NCBI GenBank assembly: GCA_030148005.1
Contig: JASBUI010000013.1
Coordinates: forward strand, 1 to 64,000
Reading direction: 5' to 3'
DNA: 64,000 nt
Source: Paracoccaceae bacterium
GTDB taxonomy: Bacteria; Pseudomonadota; Alphaproteobacteria; Rhodobacterales; Rhodobacteraceae
The notes below the pieces were generated by a model. That model was not told the DNA's origin. It saw nothing but the letters and a program-made list of their open reading frames with translations, and ran no database searches. Within the stretch, counting starts at the first letter, position 1; each line of letters starts with the position of its first letter. Of this stretch, positions 58,747 through 64,000 are shown in pieces. Both the position numbers and the translations under genes were made by a program.

Positions 58747-58860
58747 TCAGAATGCGTTGTTGACGGCGCGGGCTCCGGCCGAGACATCCTTGCCCAGACC
58801 TTCGACCGTTGCACATCCTGCCAGCGTCAGCGCCAGCGCTACAATCATCAGTTTCTTCAT
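58747..58860 (-). CDS. Entericidin-like small lipoprotein (absent from supplied ORF track)
   Basis: 37 aa MKKLMIVALALTLAGCATVEGLGKDVSAGARAVNNAF; lipobox LAGC; ATGA overlap with upstream gene. Confidence 0.85.
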   Translation of the reverse strand: MKKLMIVALALTLAGCATVEGLGKDVSAGARAVNNAF

Positions 58861-60656
58861 TTTGCGTTCTCTATCCACCAGACATCGGGTTGAAAGCCGA
58901 TCCAGTCACCGTACATCGGCAGGTTTTCGGGGTACTTCAACTCTTTTTTATGGGCAATCATCGAGATGGGCGAAAACCAGAGCGGAATGACATAGCGCCC
59001 GGAGATCAGGATGCGATCCAGCGCGCGGACAGCGGCGCGATAGTCGTCCTGACTGGGCGAGTTCAGCATGGTAGCGACCATGGCCTCGGCTGCGGGAACG
59101 TTCATTCCCATCCAGTTGCGGCTTCCCGGCTCTGTCACGCCGCTTGCGCCCCAGTAAAGAAGTTGCTCATTGCCGGGACTAAGCGACAGCCCCCGGCGGT
59201 AATAGGTCATGTCAAAGTCATAGACCTGCGTGCGTTCCTTGTACTGGGCATCGTCCACCGTGGTGACGGTTGGCGTGATCCCCAGACGCTTTAGCGCCTC
59301 GACATAGATGTCGATGACGGACTGGTTTTCGCTGGAACCCTGCGTGAGCAGGATTTCAAAGGTCAGCGGTTTACCGTCCGCTGAGGTCATGACACCGTCC
59401 TGCACGCTATAGCCGGCCTCTTGCAGCAGGGCGTTGGCCTTGCGGATGCCGGCGCGGTTGGCCTCACTGCCGTCGGATACCGGCAGGGTGTATCCATCGA
59501 TTGCGCCGGGCAGCAGGTCACTGGCAAATGGCGCCAGAAGTTCGGCAACCTTTCCAGTGGCTGGCCCCGGGTTCATCCCCAGAACCGAGTTTGAGAAATA
59601 CGAAGTGATGCGCGGCTGCTCGCCGCCGTTGAGCGTCTGATTGATGAACTCAAAGTTAAAGGCCTGAATCAGGGCCTCGCGCACGCGCCAATCCTTGAAG
59701 GTGTCGCGGCGGGTGTTCATTACAAAGCCGGTGATGCCAGAGGGGCGTTTGTTGGGGATCAAAGACTTGACGATCTCGCCCGACTGGACGGCCGGAAAGT
59801 TATAGTTCGATGCCCATTTGGCACTGTTGGATTCGCGCATGGTCGACAATTCGCCCGCCTTGAACGCCTCGAACATGGCGGTGCCGTCGCCGAAGAACTC
59901 CATCCGGATTTCGTCGATGTTGTTGGTGCCGCGGCGAAAGCCAAGGTTGCGGCCCCAATAGTTGGGGTCACGCTTGAGCGATACAAAGCGACCCGTCTCA
60001 AAGTCGTCGATGACGTAGGGCGCGGTCGAGATGGGTATGATATCGGTGCCGCTTTCGGCGAAATCAACGCCGTCCCACTGCGCTTTCTTCAGGATCGGAC
60101 GCAGGCCCATGATCAGGGCAAGTTCGCGATCCTTTTCGGTGAATTCAAAGCGCACGCCGCGTTCGCCCACGGCCTCTGCCTTGGCGACCTTGGCCCATGC
60201 CCCGGCATAGCGGGGGTGCCCTTGGGTGCCCAGAGTTTCATAAGACCACAGAACGTCTTCGACCGTCACCGGTGAGCCATCCGAGAATCGCGCCTCGGGG
60301 CGAAGGGTGAATTCCACCCAGCGGCCTTCGGGATCGGCATCAATCGATTCGGCCAAAAGCCCATAAAGTGTAAAGGGTTCGTCGTAAGACCGGCCCATCA
60401 GGCTTTCATAAGCCAGAAAGCGCAGTTGCCAGGGAACGCGGCCTTTTCGGATGTGCGGATTGAGGCTGTCAAAGCTTCCGACCTGACCGTCAACAAAGCG
60501 CCCGCCTGTCGGAGCGTCGGGATTTGCATAAGGTAGAGATACAAAATCCGGTGGCAGTGCGGGGTCGCCATACATAGCTATGCCATGCTGTGGCTCGGAA
60601 TTTGCGAATCCCGCGGCGCCGATCAAGACCGATACGGCAAAAAACCGCTTGGCCAT
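58857..60656 (-). CDS. Extracellular solute-binding protein, YejA-like (peptide/oligopeptide ABC transport)
   Basis: Start at MAKRFFAVSVLIGAAG (60656), ORF to 60737; GIAMYGDPALPPDFVSLPYANPDAPTGGRF, FSDGSPVTVEDVLWSYE. Confidence 0.93.
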   Translation of the reverse strand: MAKRFFAVSVLIGAAGFANSEPQHGIAMYGDPALPPDFVSLPYANPDAPTGGRFVDGQVGSFDSLNPHIRKGRVPWQLRFLAYESLMGRSYDEPFTLYGLLAESIDADPEGRWVEFTLRPEARFSDGSPVTVEDVLWSYETLGTQGHPRYAGAWAKVAKAEAVGERGVRFEFTEKDRELALIMGLRPILKKAQWDGVDFAESGTDIIPISTAPYVIDDFETGRFVSLKRDPNYWGRNLGFRRGTNNIDEIRMEFFGDGTAMFEAFKAGELSTMRESNSAKWASNYNFPAVQSGEIVKSLIPNKRPSGITGFVMNTRRDTFKDWRVREALIQAFNFEFINQTLNGGEQPRITSYFSNSVLGMNPGPATGKVAELLAPFASDLLPGAIDGYTLPVSDGSEANRAGIRKANALLQEAGYSVQDGVMTSADGKPLTFEILLTQGSSENQSVIDIYVEALKRLGITPTVTTVDDAQYKERTQVYDFDMTYYRRGLSLSPGNEQLLYWGASGVTEPGSRNWMGMNVPAAEAMVATMLNSPSQDDYRAAVRALDRILISGRYVIPLWFSPISMIAHKKELKYPENLPMYGDWIGFQPDVWWIENAK

Positions 60657-60756
60657 TTGGAAATAAACCGATCTCATTTCAGCAACAATCCTTCTCTGCC
60701 CTTTGTTTCTTTTGCTTGAGCGTAGCGGTGCCTTCAAGCCTTTTCAAACTTTTAGC

Positions 60757-60785
60757 TTGGCGAGCGGCAGGGCATTGCTTATAAA
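60757..60785 (+). promoter_or_regulatory. Candidate housekeeping promoter for an sRNA
   Basis: TTGGCG-N17-TATAAA. Confidence 0.5.
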
Positions 60786-60791
60786 GAAGTC

Positions 60792-60867
60792 ACTGCTCGA
60801 TAGGTTTCTTGCCTGTATGAAACCTGCCTCAATAACTTAACGCCGGCTTCGTGCCGGCGTTTTTTTT
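60792..60867 (+). ncRNA. Candidate small RNA, about 76 nt
   Basis: Promoter-like element, hairpin AGGTTTC-10 nt-GAAACCT (60802-60825), strong intrinsic terminator; no + strand ORF upstream. Confidence 0.55.
60839..60867 (+). terminator. Intrinsic terminator, orphan on + strand
   Basis: AACGCCGGC-TTCGT-GCCGGCGTT within a run of 8 T. Confidence 0.88.
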
Positions 60868-60895
60868 GGCCGCGTGTGCGAGGCAGAGGTTGCAT

Positions 60896-61507
60896 TTAAA
60901 GCGTCGAGCGGATCAGCCCGGCGGCCAGTCCCAGCATCACCAGCCCGATAAGCGTATCAAGAATTTGCCAAGCACGCGCCGACCGCATTACCGGCGCAAG
61001 GTACCGTGCGCCATAGCCAAGCGAGAAGAAGAAGACGAAAGAGGCGGCGGTGGCGGCGATTGTGAAGGCGACCTTTTCACCTGCGTCGTGGAACTGTGTC
61101 GATACCGCGCCGATCAGGCCCAGCGTATCAAGATAGACATGCGGGTTCAGCCAGGTAATCGCCAGACCAACCAAAAGCGTGTTGCGAAGTGTGCTGCGAT
61201 CGCCCTCAAGTTTCAGGTGATAAACCCCGATCCACGCCGCGCGCAGGCGCAAGGTTCCGTAAGACAGAAGAAAGGCCGCACCGGCCAGCGCCATGATGGC
61301 CGGAAAAAGCGGGTAGAGAGAGACAAGGCTGGAAAAGCCCAGAACGCCGACCGTGATCAGGATGGCGTCAGACACCGCGCATAAAAGGCAAAGCCAGAAG
61401 ACATGTGCGCGCAGCAACCCCTGACGCAGGACAAAGGCGTTCTGGGCACCGATGGCGAGGATCAGCGAAAGGGCCGTCAAAAACCCGGTGGTTGCTGCAA
61501 CTATCAT
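60896..61507 (-). CDS. LysE/ArgO family amino acid exporter
   Basis: 203 aa; LSLILAIGAQNAFVLRQGLLR, WLNPHVYLDTL. Confidence 0.93.
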   Translation of the reverse strand: MIVAATTGFLTALSLILAIGAQNAFVLRQGLLRAHVFWLCLLCAVSDAILITVGVLGFSSLVSLYPLFPAIMALAGAAFLLSYGTLRLRAAWIGVYHLKLEGDRSTLRNTLLVGLAITWLNPHVYLDTLGLIGAVSTQFHDAGEKVAFTIAATAASFVFFFSLGYGARYLAPVMRSARAWQILDTLIGLVMLGLAAGLIRSTL

Positions 61508-61513
61508 GCCTCG

Positions 61514-62284
61514 TCAGTTATTCGCGGCCTGACCGGCGTTTGCCCGCTGACTATCCGCGCCATCAAGGGCAGGCGGCACCGTGACGGGCGGCAAGGACGG
61601 GTTCTTGGGGTTGGGATAGACCAGCCCCGCGGAAATGATCAGCTTGGCTGCATCTTCGACGGACATATCAAGCTCGACCACATCGGATTTGGGAAAGAAC
61701 AGCAAAAAGCCCGAGGTCGGGTTTGGCGTTGTGGGCACGAATACGCCCAGCATGGGTTCCTTGGCCTTCGATGCGATCTCACCCTTAGCGCCGGTCGAGA
61801 TAAAGGCCACGGCCCAGATGCCACGGCGCGGATATTCGATCAGGCAGGCTTTCTCGAATGACGATTCCGACTGGGCGAAAACAGTCTCGGCGATCTGCTT
61901 GACGCCGTTGTAGATCGACCGCACGACGGGCATCCGGTCTACAAGCCCCTCGGCCCATCGCAGGAACGAGCGCCCGATCAGGCCCTTTGCCACCCATCCG
62001 ACAATCACAGTGAAAATCAGGAATACGCCAAGGCCAACGCCGCGAATGTTTACCGGCGCATCCTGAATGCCCATGTAGTTCAATAGCAAGACGTCGGGGT
62101 GATAGGCGCGCGGTATAAGCGGCAGGACAAAGCCATCGACCCAGCCCACAACAGTCAGGATAAGCCAGATCGTCAGACCGATCGGCGCGATGACGACGAC
62201 ACCGGTCAGGAAATTGGCCCGAACCCGCGCGATAATCCCGGGCCGGCGGCGCGGTGTGTCTGGTGTCAGTTTGTTATCGGACAT
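61514..62284 (-). CDS. DUF502 domain membrane protein
   Basis: Start reassigned to MSDNKLTPDT (62284); RANFLTGVVVIAPIGLTIWL, VPTTPNPTSGFLLFFPKSDV. Confidence 0.92.
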   Translation of the reverse strand: MSDNKLTPDTPRRRPGIIARVRANFLTGVVVIAPIGLTIWLILTVVGWVDGFVLPLIPRAYHPDVLLLNYMGIQDAPVNIRGVGLGVFLIFTVIVGWVAKGLIGRSFLRWAEGLVDRMPVVRSIYNGVKQIAETVFAQSESSFEKACLIEYPRRGIWAVAFISTGAKGEIASKAKEPMLGVFVPTTPNPTSGFLLFFPKSDVVELDMSVEDAAKLIISAGLVYPNPKNPSLPPVTVPPALDGADSQRANAGQAANN

Positions 62285-62350
62285 CGAGGCGCCCGGTCCT
62301 CCGCGCTGTTCCCCCAAGATTTAGGACCTCAATGTGCAAGGCACAACGGG

Positions 62351-63298
62351 TCATCGTGCGCCAGAGCCGCTATTTTGCCGCTGAATACAGATTTCCCGGG
62401 CAATTTGGGCCGCAAGGCGCGCGTTATTCAGCACAAGTTCGATATTGGCGGTCAGGGACCGCCCTTCGGTCAGCTCATAGATGCGCTGCAAGAGATACGG
62501 CGTGACCGCCTTGGCGGCGATCCCCTCTGACATGGCCTGCGTAAGCGCCTGTTCGATGATCGGGATCAGATCGTCCCGGGCAATCTCGGCCTCCGGCGGG
62601 ATCGGGTTGGCAACAAGTTGCCCGCCCGAAAGACCCAAGGCGCCGCGCAGGATATGGGCGCGGGCAATCTGTGCGGGATCGTCCATCCGAAGGGGGGCGG
62701 GCAATCCTGAAGAGCGCGACCAGAAGGCGGGAAAGTCATCCTGCCCAAAGGCGATGACGGGCACGCCGAGCGTTTCAAGCACCTCAAGGGTCTTGGGTAT
62801 GTCCAGTATCGCCTTGGCCCCGGCGGCAACCGTGGTGACAGGCGTCTGGGCCAGCTCTTGCAGATCGGCAGAGATATCAAAGCTGCTTTCAGCGCCCCGG
62901 TGAACACCGCCAATGCCGCCCGTTGCAAAGACATCGATCCCGGCAAGGCGCGCGGCGATCATCGTGGCGGCCACGGTCGTGGCGCCCGTTCCTCCCGTCG
63001 CAAGGCAGGCGGCCATATCGGCGCGCGAAAGCTTGGCCGGTTTGCGGCTTTGGGCAAAGCGGGTCAGATCATCGGGATCCAGACCAACGTGAAGCCGCCC
63101 CTCGATAACGGCAATGGTGGCCGGAACCACCCCTTTGGCGTGCAGAACCTGTTCAACCTTGCGCGCGGTCTCAACATTCTGGGGGTAGGGCATGCCATGA
63201 GTGATGATCGTGCTTTCAAGGGCCACGATCGGCGCCTTGTCAGCGCGCGCCATGGCCACTTCGGCGGAATAGACGATATCGAAACCGGGCTGTGACAT
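62351..63298 (-). CDS. psuG: Pseudouridine-5'-phosphate glycosidase
   Basis: 315 aa; VALESTIITHGMPYPQNVETA, FATGGIGGVHRGAESSFDISADL, GVPVIAFGQDDFPAFWSRSSG. Confidence 0.95.
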   Translation of the reverse strand: MSQPGFDIVYSAEVAMARADKAPIVALESTIITHGMPYPQNVETARKVEQVLHAKGVVPATIAVIEGRLHVGLDPDDLTRFAQSRKPAKLSRADMAACLATGGTGATTVAATMIAARLAGIDVFATGGIGGVHRGAESSFDISADLQELAQTPVTTVAAGAKAILDIPKTLEVLETLGVPVIAFGQDDFPAFWSRSSGLPAPLRMDDPAQIARAHILRGALGLSGGQLVANPIPPEAEIARDDLIPIIEQALTQAMSEGIAAKAVTPYLLQRIYELTEGRSLTANIELVLNNARLAAQIAREICIQRQNSGSGAR

Positions 63299-63395
63299 CT
63301 CAAATCTCCGCTTGCGTGCTGGTCAGTTGCGATATCGCAGTCGCGGGGCCAAGGTTCAACCCGGCTTGCGCCCCGCGCCCGTGGGCCATCGCCGG

Positions 63396-63409
63396 TTGAC
63401 ATGCATCAA
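63396..63409. promoter_or_regulatory. FNR/FnrL-like box TTGAC-ATGC-ATCAA
   Basis: 9 of 10 match to TTGAT-N4-ATCAA in the psuG / DUF883 intergenic region. Confidence 0.4.
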
Positions 63410-63547
63410 TGCGGATTACCGCCCATGGCGGCTAAGCTTCGGCGAGGCGGTTGAAAAGTGCCGTCTGCAGGTTAGGTAAAAGTCGAGCCGCCACAGGTTT
63501 CGCGGCTACTTCTTTGGGTACCTTTTCATTTTTCGGAGGTCGATCTT

Positions 63548-63895
63548 ATGGCAACTTCAACTGCAAAAAATAAATCTGACGCAAGCCGCAAAGGTGATGG
63601 CGAAAGCCTAGCCGATGAGGTTGCAATGCTGCGCGATGAGCTTGAGGCGGTGGCCGCTCTTGCCCGTCAGGTCGGGGTGGATGGCATCGCGCTTGCCAAG
63701 GTGCGGGCCAAGGCCCGGCTTGGCGAGGGGATTGAGAAAGGGCAGGACGCTGCGACAAAGATCGCCGAAGAGGTCGCGTCTGAATGGCACGCGGCCGAAA
63801 AACGGCTGGTCAGAGAGGCGACCGAGCATCCTTGGCGCACCTTGGGGCTGGCCGCGGTTGGCGGTCTGGCGCTTGGCCTTCTTTTGCGCCGCTGA
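63548..63895 (+). CDS. YqjD/ElaB (DUF883)-like membrane-anchored protein
   Basis: 115 aa; Lys/Glu-rich coiled region followed by ATEHPWRTLGLAAVGGLALGLLLRR. Confidence 0.85.
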   Translation: MATSTAKNKSDASRKGDGESLADEVAMLRDELEAVAALARQVGVDGIALAKVRAKARLGEGIEKGQDAATKIAEEVASEWHAAEKRLVREATEHPWRTLGLAAVGGLALGLLLRR

Positions 63896-63898
63896 CGG

Positions 63899-64000
63899 AT
63901 GGGGGGCCTGATCCAACTGGCCGCCGCGCTGGTCCGTAACGCCTTTGGCGGGGTCCGGCGGCAGACAACCGAACGGCTTGTGCTCGATGCAATCATTGCG
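63899..64000 (+). CDS. Start of a protein downstream of the YqjD-like gene (partial)
   Basis: ATG at 63899 overlapping region just after the DUF883 stop; MGGLIQLAAALVRNAFGGVRRQTTERLVLDAIIA. Confidence 0.5.
   Translation, partial: MGGLIQLAAALVRNAFGGVRRQTTERLVLDAIIA

Noticed and set aside
1-64000. CRISPR arrays, tRNA/rRNA genes, transposons, prophage
   Set aside because: No regularly spaced repeats, cloverleaf-like or rRNA sequence, transposase or phage structural protein seen by eye in either strand.

Overview
The window is a gene-dense, GC-rich chromosomal segment from an alphaproteobacterium. Gene content, synteny and Rhodobacteraceae-restricted families (DUF6456/DUF6477, NtrBC-NtrYX-TrkAH-Hfq-HflX) indicate Rhodobacterales (Roseobacter/Rhodobacter group). 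About 60 protein genes can be supported. They include polyamine synthesis (CANSDH, speA), two trkH genes, a periplasmic redox/copper cluster (ctaG, ccmG/dsbE-like, tlpA-like, sco, ccdA and a His-rich protein), ppk2, metA, guaA, an mttB-like methyltransferase, a locus resembling the gene-transfer-agent activator gafA, lipA, two cytochromes c with a divergent LysR, hpt, amt, ispDF, dusB, ntrBC-ntrYX-trkAH-hfq-hflX, hemB, mfd, a YejA-like binding protein and psuG. I saw no rRNA, tRNA, CRISPR array, transposase or prophage. The most interesting items are: (1) the gafA-like locus, whose divergent intergenic region carries several ordered motifs (perfect 8-7-8 palindrome, two identical DnaA-box-like 9-mers, a CtrA-like site, an inverted pair of AGGTTGTGT); (2) an orphan promoter-hairpin-terminator unit at about 60.76-60.87 kb that looks like an unannotated sRNA of about 76 nt; (3) a four-copy 3'-end element (GC hairpin plus a conserved TATTT...CAAAG(AAG) tail) found only between convergent genes; (4) a His-rich periplasmic protein in the copper/redox cluster; (5) NtrC and NtrX that both lack GAFTGA. 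All family assignments are by eye; no database search was run.
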